Translations under genes and position numbers: made by a program
The notes under the pieces: generated by a model
Told to the model about the DNA's origin: nothing
The model's input: the letters and a program-made list of their open reading frames with translations, nothing else
Databases searched by the model: none
Assembly (NCBI GenBank): GCA_002238825.1
Contig: MPNC01000001.1
Location: forward strand, 558,001 to 622,000
Length of the DNA: 64,000 bases
Direction: 5' to 3'
Origin: SAR202 cluster bacterium bin87
GTDB taxonomy: Bacteria; Chloroflexota; Dehalococcoidia; Lucifugimonadales; UBA3495
Shown: positions 1 through 9,053 of the stretch, one piece after another
Layout of the letters: each line of letters starts with the position of its first letter
Position numbering within the stretch: the first letter of the stretch is position 1

Positions 1-74
1 TCGGTCGCGTGAGCCCGGACGAGGCCGTGTACTTCATACAGGGCCGCGAGCGCGCCCGTTTGCGCAGTCAATAG
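1..74 (+). CDS. C-terminal end of an unidentified protein (partial)
   Basis: An open frame enters from the left edge (codons from base 3) and stops at TAG 72-74. The last residues read SPDEAVYFIQGRERARLRSQ. Codon choice is GC-rich like the neighbours. Too little is present to name a family. It converges on the formate dehydrogenase gene, whose stop lies about 28 bases away. Confidence 0.35.
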   Translation, partial: GRVSPDEAVYFIQGRERARLRSQ

Positions 75-101
75 ATTCTGGAGCGACGGGCCTTCGACTC
101 G

Positions 102-2909
102 TCACTCTCCAGGTTCCACACGCACCGCGCACACCTTGTACTCCGGTATTTTCGAATCCGGATCGTACACGGCGTTGGTCAGGAAGTTTGCCGCCGAGTC
201 GCTCAAGCGTACGAAAGGTATGAAGATCTCGCCGGTGCGCATTCGGTAGGTGTATCGCGCCACTCCGGTGAGTTCACCACGCCGGGAATGAACCCTCACG
301 CTGCCCCCGTCGCGCAAACCAAACCGCTCGCCATCGGCGGGATTGATCGAGACCTCGAGATCCGGCGCCCGCGCCAACAGGCTCCCCACCCGCCGCGTGA
401 TCGTGCCCCCGTGCCAGTGGTACAGCACTCTGCCCGTGTTCAAGACCAGGGGGAACCTTTCCGTGGGAGTTTCCGCCGCCACCGGCCCCTGCTCGTAGGC
501 CACGAATTTGGCCCGTTCGCCCCTGGGGAAGTTTTCTCCATAGAGATAGCTGGTCCCCGGATGGTCCGGCGTCGGGCAAGGCCATTGGATGCCGCCTTCA
601 TCGTCCAATCGCTCGTAGGAAATCCCCGCCAGCAACGGATTCAGGCTGGCCATCTCCGCGAAAATGTCGGACGGATGCCCGTAGGCGAACTGATCCGCGA
701 CAGGCAATCCTAGCCGATCGCCGATTCGCGTCGCCAGATCATCGACAATAGCCCAGTCCGGCCTGCTTTCGCCCACAGGTTCCACCACTTGCCGGACCCT
801 CTGCACGCGGCGCTCACTGTTGGTGAAAGTCCCGTCCTTCTCCGCGAAGCTGGTTGCGGGCAATATGACGTCCGCCAGACGGGCCGTCTCGTGCATGAAA
901 ATGTCCTGCACCACCAGGAAGTCCAGTTTGCGGAACAGTTCCTCGGCCCGGTTGAGGTCGGGTTCGCTGAGCAGGGGATTTTCGCCGGTGATGTACATCG
1001 CCTGCACGCCGTCCGGTTGGCCAATGGAATCCACCATGTCGGTCACGACCCGTCCCTCGTGATCAGGCAGCATGCCGTCAGCACCCCAGGCCCGGCCGAA
1101 CTTCTCCAACGATTCGGGTCGGAGGCTCTGGTAGCCCGGCAGCGAGTCGGGAACACAGCCGGCGTCGCCGCATCCCTGCACGTTGTTCTGGCCTCGCAGC
1201 GGCGAAATGCCGGCCCCCCGGAAGCCGAGTTGCCCGGTGACCAGCGCCAGGTTGAGCACCGAGTGGACGTTGGCGGTCCCGTTGGTGTGCTGGGTCAGTC
1301 CCATTCCCCATATCAGGCAGGCGCCTCCGCGATCAACATCGGCGCTTCCCAGCCGGGGAACCGGCGGCCGCGCCACCATGCGAGCCGCCGCACGGATGTC
1401 GTCCGCGGAAACTCCGGTGATCGCGGATGCCCGCTCTGGGGTGTAACCGTCGATCACAGATCGCCACTCGTCGTAACGCTCGGTGCGCCGGCTAACGAAC
1501 CCGTCGTCCGCCAATCCTTCCGTCACCACCACCTGAGCCATGGCATTCAGCAGCGCCACGTCCGTACCGGGATATGCCCGCAGCCAGAGGTCGGCGTAGT
1601 CGCACATATCTATTCGTCGCGGGTTGATCACGATGAGCTTGGCGCCCCTTTCCACCACGGCGCGGCGCATCCGCGAGGCGGCTACCGGATGGTTGGATGT
1701 GGGATCGCAACCCATCACCACCAGGCAACCGGCGTTTTCGTAGTCCGTGTAGGAGTTGCTCGTCGCCCCACTGCCCAGCGAGGTCAGCATCGCGGCGACC
1801 GATGGCGCATGACACAAACGCGTGCAGTGGTCGATGTTGTTGCTGCCCATCACCAGCCGAGCAAACTTCTGCTGGACGTAGCCGTCTTCATTCGTCGCCT
1901 TGGCGGAGCACAGCGTCCCAAAAGACTCGCCCCGGTAGTCGACCAGACGCGAGGCCACCAAGTCCAGCGCCTCGTCCCAGGTCGCTTCGCGTAAGTCCCC
2001 GGTGAACCGCTCGCCCTCGCGTATCAGCGGTTTCTTGATCCGGTCGCCGTGCTGCACGAAGGTGTAGCCGAAGCGCCCCTTCACGCATAACATCCCGACG
2101 CTGGACAGGTTCTCCGGGTCGTCATGCGAGGCAATGATCCTGCCTGCCTCCGGCCCTTCGGTCGTGCCGTTGACCTCCAGTTTGATGCCGCAACCGACTC
2201 CGCAGTAAGGGCACGTCGTCTTGACTTGGTGCGTAGGCGTTCCGACGTCGGGAGGCGCTTTCACACTGATGGCCCCGGTCGGGCAGACGCTCAAGCATTG
2301 CCCGCACGTGGTGCAGATGCTTTGGGCCAGCGGCTTGTCTCCTGCCGTCGCGATCCGAGCCGATCCGCCGGCGCCCAGCATGTCGATGGCGCCGATGAAC
2401 TGGTGTCCGGTCTGGCACGCGTTCACGCATCTGGCGCAGAGGATGCACGCGTCCATGGCGAGATCGAACACCGGGTTGGAATCATCCGTCGGCTGCCGTT
2501 GCCGGGATTCCCAGCGTTCACCCGAGACTCCGTGCAACCTCGCGGCGTCTGACAGCAAACCGTATCCTTCGCTCGGTACCGCAGTTCCGCCCGCTTCGCC
2601 AACCATGCCCAGCGTGAGCTCGATCACCCCGGACCGGATGCGCCTGGCATCGGCCGTGTCGGTGCGGATCACCATGCCTTCGCTGGCCGGTGTCGAGCAG
2701 GACGCGGGGAACCCGCGGATGCCATCGATCTGCACTAGGCAGGTGCGGCACGCTCCGATGGCCGGCATGTCGGCGTCCTTGCACAATTGGGACAGCGGTA
2801 CAGCCGCCGCATTCACGGCATCAAGCGCGCTCGCTCCCGCCGGCACTCCCACCGGTGTGCCATCAACCGTTACATTGATCGTTGAACTGCCGACGACCAT
2901 CACTGCCAC
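102..2909 (-). CDS. fdhF: Formate dehydrogenase, catalytic subunit with NuoG-like N-terminus
   Basis: A 935-residue molybdo/tungsto-enzyme expected to oxidise formate to CO2. Seen in order: an N-terminal 2Fe-2S ferredoxin domain (Cys43, 54, 57, 71), two 4Fe-4S clusters (Cys157/160/163/167 and Cys201/204/207/211), the 4Fe-4S motif of the molybdopterin domain (Cys235/238/242/277), then the bis-MGD catalytic domain and a C-terminal dinucleotide-binding domain. The probable metal ligand is Cys368 in TRLCHAPS, not selenocysteine. The length and domain order match cytosolic FdhA-type chains of NAD-linked or ferredoxin-linked enzymes. No beta/gamma (NuoE/F-like) subunit or fdhD lies nearby, so the electron acceptor cannot be told. 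The start is GTG at 2909 or the ATG three codons later; the choice changes little. Confidence 0.9.
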   Translation of the reverse strand: MAVMVVGSSTINVTVDGTPVGVPAGASALDAVNAAAVPLSQLCKDADMPAIGACRTCLVQIDGIRGFPASCSTPASEGMVIRTDTADARRIRSGVIELTLGMVGEAGGTAVPSEGYGLLSDAARLHGVSGERWESRQRQPTDDSNPVFDLAMDACILCARCVNACQTGHQFIGAIDMLGAGGSARIATAGDKPLAQSICTTCGQCLSVCPTGAISVKAPPDVGTPTHQVKTTCPYCGVGCGIKLEVNGTTEGPEAGRIIASHDDPENLSSVGMLCVKGRFGYTFVQHGDRIKKPLIREGERFTGDLREATWDEALDLVASRLVDYRGESFGTLCSAKATNEDGYVQQKFARLVMGSNNIDHCTRLCHAPSVAAMLTSLGSGATSNSYTDYENAGCLVVMGCDPTSNHPVAASRMRRAVVERGAKLIVINPRRIDMCDYADLWLRAYPGTDVALLNAMAQVVVTEGLADDGFVSRRTERYDEWRSVIDGYTPERASAITGVSADDIRAAARMVARPPVPRLGSADVDRGGACLIWGMGLTQHTNGTANVHSVLNLALVTGQLGFRGAGISPLRGQNNVQGCGDAGCVPDSLPGYQSLRPESLEKFGRAWGADGMLPDHEGRVVTDMVDSIGQPDGVQAMYITGENPLLSEPDLNRAEELFRKLDFLVVQDIFMHETARLADVILPATSFAEKDGTFTNSERRVQRVRQVVEPVGESRPDWAIVDDLATRIGDRLGLPVADQFAYGHPSDIFAEMASLNPLLAGISYERLDDEGGIQWPCPTPDHPGTSYLYGENFPRGERAKFVAYEQGPVAAETPTERFPLVLNTGRVLYHWHGGTITRRVGSLLARAPDLEVSINPADGERFGLRDGGSVRVHSRRGELTGVARYTYRMRTGEIFIPFVRLSDSAANFLTNAVYDPDSKIPEYKVCAVRVEPGE

Positions 2910-2968
2910 CCCCGGTCTTGTTCCCCATTACGGTTATTGGTTGTGAGATGGCGCTATTCGAACTGCGG

Positions 2969-4180
2969 TCAACCCTCGAAGTAACCTTCCTCCTGGAAGA
3001 TTTCTGCCAGCCGCGCCACCCCTTCGCGTATTTCCTCCGGGGAGTTGTGGCTGTAGGTCAGGCGCAGGTGATTATTGCGCCCCCGATCCGAGCGGAACAT
3101 GCCACCCGGATTGTATTTGACGTCCCGCTCGGTTGCCTTGGCCAGCGTCGACCAGGTGTCGGCGTTTTCGGGCAGCTTCACGAACATCATCATGCCGCCG
3201 TGCGGGTGGGTCCATTCGCAGAATGACGGGAAGTTGCTCTCCAGGGCCCCAATCATCGCATTGCGCCGGGCTAGCAGCGCCTGGCGAACGGCCTCAATGT
3301 GCTCGGCCTCGTGCGCCCGCATGTATTCGTACACCATCGTGGTCGCCAGGTGGCTGACGCTCCGGCGCGGCAGGTTTTCAGCGTTGACCTGCGGCAGCGC
3401 TTCTTTTACGCCCGGGGGAAGCACCCCGAAGCCCACGCGCAGCCCGCACCCCAGCAGCTTGGTGAACGAGGAAACGTAGAACACGTCGCCCTGGTCGCTG
3501 ATGCCGGACATGGCCTGAGGCAGCGGGTCGCCGTCGATGCGGAAGTCCGCGTAGGACTCGTTCTCCAGCACGGGCACGCCGTACTTCTGGGAAACTTCCA
3601 GCAGCGCCCGCCGCCGCCCGTCAGGCACCGTGAATCCCAATGGGTTCTGGTACACCGGGATCATCCAAACGAACTTGGCTCGCCGCCCTGAACTCTCCAG
3701 CGACGCCAGGGCGTCTTCCAGCGCGTCGGGAAGCATGCCGTCCTCGTCGCCCGGTACGTGAATCGGTTCTGCGCCACGCTCCATCATCATGCGCAGGCTG
3801 CCCATGTAGGTGAATTCCTCCACCAGCACGGCATCGCCCGGGTTGATGAAAGATTCCAGGATGATCGCTATTGCCCCCCCGGCGCCGTCCGAGATGTACA
3901 CGTCATCCGGCGAGGCGTGATAGCCGCGGTTGTTCGCCAGCCGCTCGGCTATCATCTCCCTGAGGCCGACGTGTCCGCCCGGCGGCGGATAGCCCGCCAG
4001 GGACGCGGCTCCGTTGGCTTCCAGCCCGGTCCGGATGGCGGCCAGGTATTCGTCGCCATCGACCACTTCCGGCACCGCGTTGGTGATCGAGAAAACATAC
4101 TTCACCGACGCGCTCGCTCCCGGCGGTGTCGCCACTGACCTGGGCAAATTGCTGGAAAACATCGATGCGTAATCGACCAT
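2969..4180 (-). CDS. PLP-dependent class I/II aminotransferase
   Basis: A 403-residue fold-type I aminotransferase resembling 2-aminoadipate/LysN or MocR-catalytic-domain enzymes. Visible features: substrate-side motif YPPPGGHVGLREMIAERLA, the NPLGFTVPDGRRR loop with an upstream IPVYQNP, and the PLP-lysine segment SSFTKLLGCGLRVGF. There is no N-terminal GntR DNA-binding domain, so it is an enzyme rather than a MocR regulator. The amino donor is not deducible. A second, clearly related copy lies at 29426-30613, suggesting an expanded family. A 20-bp inverted repeat sits just upstream (4206-4225). It is followed on the same strand by the formate dehydrogenase gene 59 bases away. Confidence 0.85.
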   Translation of the reverse strand: MVDYASMFSSNLPRSVATPPGASASVKYVFSITNAVPEVVDGDEYLAAIRTGLEANGAASLAGYPPPGGHVGLREMIAERLANNRGYHASPDDVYISDGAGGAIAIILESFINPGDAVLVEEFTYMGSLRMMMERGAEPIHVPGDEDGMLPDALEDALASLESSGRRAKFVWMIPVYQNPLGFTVPDGRRRALLEVSQKYGVPVLENESYADFRIDGDPLPQAMSGISDQGDVFYVSSFTKLLGCGLRVGFGVLPPGVKEALPQVNAENLPRRSVSHLATTMVYEYMRAHEAEHIEAVRQALLARRNAMIGALESNFPSFCEWTHPHGGMMMFVKLPENADTWSTLAKATERDVKYNPGGMFRSDRGRNNHLRLTYSHNSPEEIREGVARLAEIFQEEGYFEG

Positions 4181-4205
4181 ATGTGGCCTCCAGTTGCTGC
4201 GGTGC

Positions 4206-4225
4206 GCGTATGGTATCAGATACGC
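4206..4225. promoter_or_regulatory. Inverted repeat upstream of the aminotransferase gene
   Basis: GCGTATGGTATCAGATACGC has perfect 6-base arms (GCGTAT/ATACGC) and lies 26 bases upstream of the start codon at 4180. The size and position suit an operator, but no regulator is identified and chance is possible. Confidence 0.3.
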
Positions 4226-4273
4226 AGCTTACTTGAGCCCGGTTTCGGATCGCCGTACCCGACCATTGCGAGC

Positions 4274-5473
4274 TCACACGGCAGTCTTGCGCCGTTGCGC
4301 GACGCCTTCCCTAACCAGTGGTATCAGTTCCCGACCGTAATCGGCGGCGTCGGCCAGCGGGTCGAACCCGCGGATGATGAACGCGCTGCACCCCAGGTCG
4401 TAGTATGCCAGCAGGGCGTCCGCCACCTGTTGAGGGGTGCCCACCAGGCATGTCGTGCTGCCCGACGCACCGCTGGCGGCCGCTATGGGCATCCAGAGGC
4501 GCTCGTCGTGGACGTTTCCCTCGGCTGCGAAACGCAACAGACGCCACGCCCCCTCCGATTGCGGCCGCGTTGGGACGCCGGGTGTGATCCTCCCGGCCGT
4601 CGCCTGCTGAATCCGTCCCAGGATCTCTTCCGCCCGCTGCCAGGCTTTTTCCTCGGTCTCGGCCACGATCGGGCGCGCCGACAGGCTGAACCGCATGTCC
4701 GCCGGATCCCGACCTGCCGCGGCCACTCGCTGGCGCACGTCGGCGATGCGTTCGGCTATTGATGCCCGAGGCTCGCCCCACAGGGCGAACAGGTCCGCGC
4801 GCCGGCTGGCGGCATTCAGCGCCGCATCAGAGGCCCCGCCGAAAAACAACGGGACGTGGGGATGTTGCCGGCAACGCGCCTGGCTGTACGCGGATTGCAA
4901 CTGGTAGAACTCGCCGTCGTGGTCGAAGGGTTCGGTCTCCGTCCAGATGCGCCGCATCACGTCCAGGTATTCGTCCGTCCGGCGATACCGCGAGTCGTGG
5001 TCCAGCCAGTCCCCGTCCTGACGCTGTTCGATGTCGTTCCCACCGGTGATGATGTGCAAGGCGATTCGCCCGTTGGTGAGTTGGTCCAGCGTCGCCGCTT
5101 TTCTGGCCGCCAGCGTGGGCGCCACGAAGCCGGGCCGGTGCGCGATCAGGTAACCCAGTCGCTCGGTGTGCGCCGCCGCGTATCCCGCCACCTCGAACCC
5201 ATCGGGAGTCGACGAGGAGTAGCCGGTCAGCACCATGTCGAATCCTGCTTCCTCGTGGGTGCGCGCGAAATCCAGGATGTAGTCCGGATCGACGCCCGAC
5301 GGCACCTCGGCGCCCGGGTTGATCCCGCCGCCGAACAGGCTCAACGTTGCTCCCCGGTTGGCCTGCGATTCGCGGACTACGCCAATCATCCCGATGATGG
5401 TCACGCCGTCATCGCCGTAAACGCTCGGAACTGCCCGTTGCGGTTGGCTCCCGTTGCCATGGGTTTCGCTCAT
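4274..5473 (-). CDS. LLM-class FMN-dependent monooxygenase, SsuD-like
   Basis: A 399-residue TIM-barrel protein of the bacterial luciferase-like superfamily. Segments LTGYSSSTPDGFEVAGYAAA, HRPGFVAPTLAARKAATLD and HIITGGNDIEQRQDGDWLDH resemble the alkanesulfonate monooxygenase (SsuD) branch, which uses FMNH2 and O2 to cleave C-S or related bonds. The insertion HDSRYRRTDEYLDVMRRIWT is typical of that branch. No flavin reductase or sulfonate transporter lies beside it, so the substrate is open. The Met start is followed by a polar, presumably disordered N-terminus of about 25 residues before GVTIIGMIGV. The divergent upstream region carries the ncRNA promoter. Confidence 0.82.
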   Translation of the reverse strand: MSETHGNGSQPQRAVPSVYGDDGVTIIGMIGVVRESQANRGATLSLFGGGINPGAEVPSGVDPDYILDFARTHEEAGFDMVLTGYSSSTPDGFEVAGYAAAHTERLGYLIAHRPGFVAPTLAARKAATLDQLTNGRIALHIITGGNDIEQRQDGDWLDHDSRYRRTDEYLDVMRRIWTETEPFDHDGEFYQLQSAYSQARCRQHPHVPLFFGGASDAALNAASRRADLFALWGEPRASIAERIADVRQRVAAAGRDPADMRFSLSARPIVAETEEKAWQRAEEILGRIQQATAGRITPGVPTRPQSEGAWRLLRFAAEGNVHDERLWMPIAAASGASGSTTCLVGTPQQVADALLAYYDLGCSAFIIRGFDPLADAADYGRELIPLVREGVAQRRKTAV

Positions 5474-5578
5474 TCCTGCCTTTTCTCCGTCGCGCTCGTG
5501 ATGTGCGAGTAGTTTAGACCATTTCCCCGTGGTTGCGTTGACCCCGCAAAATGCAAATATAATTTATTCCATTTGGGG

Positions 5579-5607
5579 TTGACACGCATCTGTGTTGGGT
5601 ATACTAT
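5579..5607 (+). promoter_or_regulatory. Sigma70-type promoter for the candidate ncRNA
   Basis: A perfect -35 TTGACA (5579-5584) is followed by TATACTAT (5600-5607). TATACT gives a 15-base spacer and TACTAT a 17-base spacer. The predicted transcript begins near 5613 and runs rightward into a structured region with no reading frame of its own. Confidence 0.6.
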
Positions 5608-5612
5608 GTATC

Positions 5613-5888
5613 CAAGGTGCTGGGGGTACAGGGAACTCCCACTCACCGCAAACCCGATGGCCAAGCCGTCGTCACAACCGGAGGTTAGAAGTGGTTACGC
5701 TGATTGAGCTGAACCATAGCTGGCATTTCCCCTGTAAGCGCCCTGTCGGCGGGACCTCGGTGGCATGACGATGCTCGGTGGTCGCTGACAGGGTAAAAAC
5801 CCGTCAACCCGACGCATCCTTGGCGAAGGGACGAACGGACGACCAGCAACCGGGGCCTTGACTGTTTATCGGGCCCCGGTTTAGTTTT
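5613..5888 (+). ncRNA. Candidate structured non-coding RNA, family not recognised
   Basis: About 275 nt between a good promoter and an intrinsic terminator, with no convincing reading frame. Visible pairing: TACAGGG 5627-5633 with CCCTGTA 5730-5736 closes a large domain containing small hairpins (AACC-GGAG-GGTT type). A second hairpin pairs CCCTGTC 5741-5747 with GACAGGG 5787-5793, with an inner GACC/GGTC and GCAT/ATGC stem. GACAGGGT can alternatively pair with ACCCGTC just downstream, so mutually exclusive folds are possible. I checked by eye for RNase P, tmRNA, SRP and cobalamin-riboswitch signatures and found none; 6S RNA cannot be excluded. The next gene on the right is convergent, so this is not an obvious 5' leader. 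Confidence 0.5.
5850..5888 (+). terminator. Intrinsic terminator of the candidate ncRNA
   Basis: CCGGGGCC (5850-5857) and GGCCCCGG (5872-5879) form an 8-bp GC stem followed by TTTAGTTTT. The T-run lies only on the plus-strand side, which fixes the direction. Confidence 0.75.
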
Positions 5889-5923
5889 GCCTTCGCGCGA
5901 TCCATCAGACTGGACCCGGCCGC

Positions 5924-6568
5924 CTAGCCGGCCCCGGACGCTCTCAGCGCCGCCTGGTATTGCTCCGGCGTGTTGACGTCCCACAGCAACTCCGGCGCGC
6001 CCAGTTCCACCCTCTGCGTCGCCTCCCGATGCCTCTCCGTGACCGCTCGCATACCCTGCGTCTGCTCGTCGATGGCGATCAGCTCGTGGCAGAGACTGCG
6101 GCTCACGATTATGGGATGCCCTCCCTTGCCGTCGCAGGTTGGTATCGTGATGAGCTTGCCACTCGCGCTTCGATGGGCATCCAGCGCCTGCCGGATGACG
6201 CCGGCCGAGCGTGGCTGGTCCACGTTCAGCATCATGATGGCGCCGTTTGCTCCCACCCCCGGCATGACGCCGTTGAGCCCGGCCCTGATCGAAGTGGTCT
6301 TGCCCAGCGCATAGTCGGAGTTGATCACCCAGCGGACGCTCCCCAACTCGTAGACTTCCCGGTTCGCGCCGATGCGAGCCTGGAGTTCATCCGACCGGTG
6401 CCCGAGCACCACCACCACCTCGTCCGCTCCCGCCTCGCGCAACGCAACGATCTGGTGGATGATCAATGACCGGCCGTGCCAATCCAGCAGCGCCTTCAAC
6501 TGGCCCATCCGCCGCGACACGCCGGCGGCCAGCAATATCGCCGACGTAAATGCCGATGCCTTAGGCAT
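5924..6568 (-). CDS. MocA/MobA-like NTP transferase (molybdenum cofactor nucleotidyltransferase family)
   Basis: A 214-residue nucleotidyltransferase of the GT-A/MobA-like fold. The N-terminal signature LLAAGVSRRMGQLKALLDW is the nucleotide-binding loop with its conserved lysine, and MMLNVDQPR supplies the metal-binding Asp. Members such as MocA transfer CMP to molybdopterin, making the MCD form used by xanthine-dehydrogenase-type enzymes. That fits the XdhC-type maturation gene on the same strand at 7821-8957, but no MCD enzyme is in the window. It could alternatively act on another phosphorylated substrate. The start is ATG at 6568; the C-terminus is a normal length. Confidence 0.75.
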   Translation of the reverse strand: MPKASAFTSAILLAAGVSRRMGQLKALLDWHGRSLIIHQIVALREAGADEVVVVLGHRSDELQARIGANREVYELGSVRWVINSDYALGKTTSIRAGLNGVMPGVGANGAIMMLNVDQPRSAGVIRQALDAHRSASGKLITIPTCDGKGGHPIIVSRSLCHELIAIDEQTQGMRAVTERHREATQRVELGAPELLWDVNTPEQYQAALRASGAG

Positions 6569-6592
6569 GCGATCACCACTCCGTGACTTGAA

Positions 6593-7701
6593 CTACGGCC
6601 CCGAGGCCGCGCCGGTCGCCGGCAACCCGATACGGGTACGGCGACCGTTCAGCATGACGCCAACCGGAGTATAGCGCACCCCCAATTCGTACACGATCAG
6701 CAACACGCCCGGGACTGCGAGGCACAATGCCAGGAACTTCAGGTGCGGGTTGACCGGCCAGTCAAGCATCAACCATTGACCGCCCACCACCAATGGCAGG
6801 TGCCAAAGATATATCCAATACGACGCGTCCGAGAGGTAACGCACCCATGGTCGTTCCGCGCCTGCGACCCACCGGAATAACCCCATCAGCCCGAAGCACA
6901 TCAACCAGGCGTAGCCGACCTGCAACACCGCCGATAGTATCCGTCCCCATGCGCCCGGGAATTCGTAGGTGACGATCAACCCGGCAAAGAACACGGGCAA
7001 CAGCGTGAACGGCAGCGTCGCCGCCCATCGTTTGCTAACCACGACATGTTGCTGGTGGCAGAAACTCCCGAACCCGAAGAACAGGGCATAGTAGCCAAGC
7101 ACGACCGGATCCGGAACGATGCCATCCGACGTATCGGGCCCGAATATCGGCTCCGCCATGAGCATCTGCGGCAGCAGGATGAGCGGAATCGCAACCCACC
7201 ACAACCGGCTGCTGAACACTGCGCCGACCCTCGCCGCGACGATAAACACGCCCACCAGGATCATCAGCACCCACAGGAACCACAGATGGTGCAGGCTGTC
7301 CATCCAAGCCCATGGCAAGTGGGCCAACTCCAACTTGCCGCCGCTCATGACCCACTCGTTCAGGGGGATGATGGCAAAACAGCCGACGAGGAATGGCAAT
7401 CCGACGCGGCGGAGTCGGTGGGCGGCCAGCCCCGCCACCCGCGCCGCTGCCACAGCATGGCCGTGAAAAACCCGCCGATCAGGAAAAACACCGGCATGCG
7501 GAACCCATGAATTGCGGATAGGAGGTAGGCGTACGCGTTGGTCTCCACCGGCCTTGAATACGCCCATGGCTCCTGGATCGGCCAGGCGACGGGTATAAAC
7601 CAAAGCAGCGCGTGAAGCACGATGCCCAGAAGCATCGCGAACGCGCGCAAAGCGTCCAGATCGTGGTATCGAGGAGGCCCGCCCCGCTCGGATGCGGTCA
7701 T
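6593..7701 (-). pseudogene. Acyltransferase-3 family membrane protein, frameshifted
   Basis: Two frames together encode one OpgC-like acyltransferase. The first frame (from ATG 7701) gives the N-terminus with DLDALRAFAMLLGIVLHALL and HGFRMPVFFLIGGFFTAM, which carries the family's conserved His and first membrane helices, and then runs into nonsense after RRGWRG. The other frame continues at once with LAAHRLRRVGLPFLVG and about eight more hydrophobic helices to the stop at 6593. The joint lies near 7425-7431 in a G/C-rich run, where the loss or gain of one base would restore the frame. Such enzymes acylate sugars or lipids in the cytoplasmic membrane. The break could be true decay or a sequencing error. 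Confidence 0.75.
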
Positions 7702-7820
7702 AGGAAACGGGTTCGCCGGCCCCAGTCACCTGCCGGGCCCAGCCCGCGGCTGATCGTCTCCAGGCGGCGCCGTGCCGTCATCCTCGGTCGGATCTCCTGC
7801 GAGCCGACCAATTCCGGTGA

Positions 7821-8957
7821 TCAATCCGCCGTCGCTCCCATCGCCCGGTTGGCCCGTTGCTCCGCGCGGTCCAGGTACCAATCGTCCATGGTCATCGGAC
7901 TGCCCTTGCCGCCGCGCCGCGCCATGATGATCTCCGACATGATGCTGACCGCCAGCTCTTCCGGCTCCAGCGCTCCGATGTCCAGGCCGATGGGCGCGTA
8001 GACTTGGGCCAGCCGTTCCCTCGGCACGCCTTCCTGCAGCAGACGCTGGTAGATCATCAGCGTCTTGCGCCGGCTGCCCAGGAGCCCGATGTAGCGCGCC
8101 TTGGTGGTCAGCGCCGACTCCAGCGCGACGTCGTCGAACCAGTGCCCCCGGGAAGCCACCACGATGAAACTGTTGACGTTGACGTCCAGGTGCTGTGCCC
8201 AGTCGGTGTAGGGCGTGACGATGGTCTCTTCTGCGTAGGGGAACCGCTCGCCGTTGGCGAAGTCCTCACGGTCGTCGACGATGTACACCCGGTAACCCAA
8301 CCGATGCGCCAGGTCAGCCGTGGCCTTGCCCACGTGTCCGCCGCCCACCATCACCAGCGTCGGCGGGGTGGTGAAACCTTCAACGAACAGCTCGGTCTGG
8401 TCGTCGATGGTCACCGATTCGTTCGCCCCAACCGCCGCCACTCGGCCCGCCGCGTCCAGCGCGATTTCGTCCAGCTCAGCGGTGCCAATGCCGCCGGCGA
8501 TGGATCCATCCGACCGCAGCAGCAGCTTCGCGCCAAGACGCGCGGTATCTCCCTCGGACCTTACTACGGTGGCCAGCGCTGCCGGTTCGGCGCCGTCATA
8601 GGCGCCCAGCAACTCCGACCCGATGTCGGTGAAGTCCTCGCCATCCCAGAAAGGCTCGAGGTAAAAGTACATCGTGCCGCCGCACACCAGGCCGTCGCGC
8701 GCTGCGATGTCCTCATTCAGGTAGTAGTCCTTGAACTCCGGCCCACCCTGGCTGCGCAATATCTCCCGCGCCGCGAACCATATGTCGCCCTCCACGCAGC
8801 CGCCGCCCAGCGTGCCCACGGCGGTGCCATCCTCTCGCACCAGCAACATCGCTCCCGCCTTCTGCGGTGTGGATCCCTTGGTCCTGACCACCGTGGCCAG
8901 CACGCACGGATTCCCCGATTCCAACTGATTTACCGCTTCCTGAATTACCTCGCGCAC
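7821..8957 (-). CDS. XdhC/CoxI-family molybdenum cofactor maturation factor
   Basis: A 378-residue protein. An XdhC_CoxI domain holds NPCVLATVVRTKGSTPQKAG and TLGGGCVEGD; a C-terminal Rossmann domain starts at VMVGGGHVGKATADLAHRLG. The family binds the molybdenum cofactor and helps sulfurate and insert it into xanthine-dehydrogenase-like enzymes. I chose GTG 8957, which is preceded by AGGTG at a 5-base spacing and lies downstream of a TATAAT box. An in-frame ATG at 9146 lies upstream of that box and would add 63 residues of unrelated sequence. It shares strand and theme with the MocA-like gene; the acyltransferase lies between them. No molybdenum hydroxylase is present in the window. Confidence 0.82.
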   Translation of the reverse strand: MREVIQEAVNQLESGNPCVLATVVRTKGSTPQKAGAMLLVREDGTAVGTLGGGCVEGDIWFAAREILRSQGGPEFKDYYLNEDIAARDGLVCGGTMYFYLEPFWDGEDFTDIGSELLGAYDGAEPAALATVVRSEGDTARLGAKLLLRSDGSIAGGIGTAELDEIALDAAGRVAAVGANESVTIDDQTELFVEGFTTPPTLVMVGGGHVGKATADLAHRLGYRVYIVDDREDFANGERFPYAEETIVTPYTDWAQHLDVNVNSFIVVASRGHWFDDVALESALTTKARYIGLLGSRRKTLMIYQRLLQEGVPRERLAQVYAPIGLDIGALEPEELAVSIMSEIIMARRGGKGSPMTMDDWYLDRAEQRANRAMGATAD

Positions 8958-9047
8958 GCTATCACCTGCCTGATGCCCGAATCGGTCGGGCAAGTACGCT
9001 GATTGTTGCCGGAACCCACCGTCGCATGAGCCCCAATCCCGAGCCTC

Positions 9048-9053
9048 ATTATA
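9048..9053 (-). promoter_or_regulatory. -10 box upstream of the XdhC-family gene
   Basis: Perfect TATAAT on the minus strand (ATTATA at 9048-9053). The matching -35 position is poor (GCGAAT). The predicted transcript starts near 9041, with a leader of about 84 nt before GTG 8957. Confidence 0.45.

Noticed and set aside
235-1110. Selenocysteine in formate dehydrogenase
   Set aside because: The frame is continuous and the ligand position is encoded as Cys (TRLCHAPS); no in-frame TGA is read through.
5470-5664. Minus-strand reading frame of 64 codons overlapping the ncRNA start and promoter
   Set aside because: No family resemblance and no ribosome-binding site; the opposite strand carries clear transcription signals.
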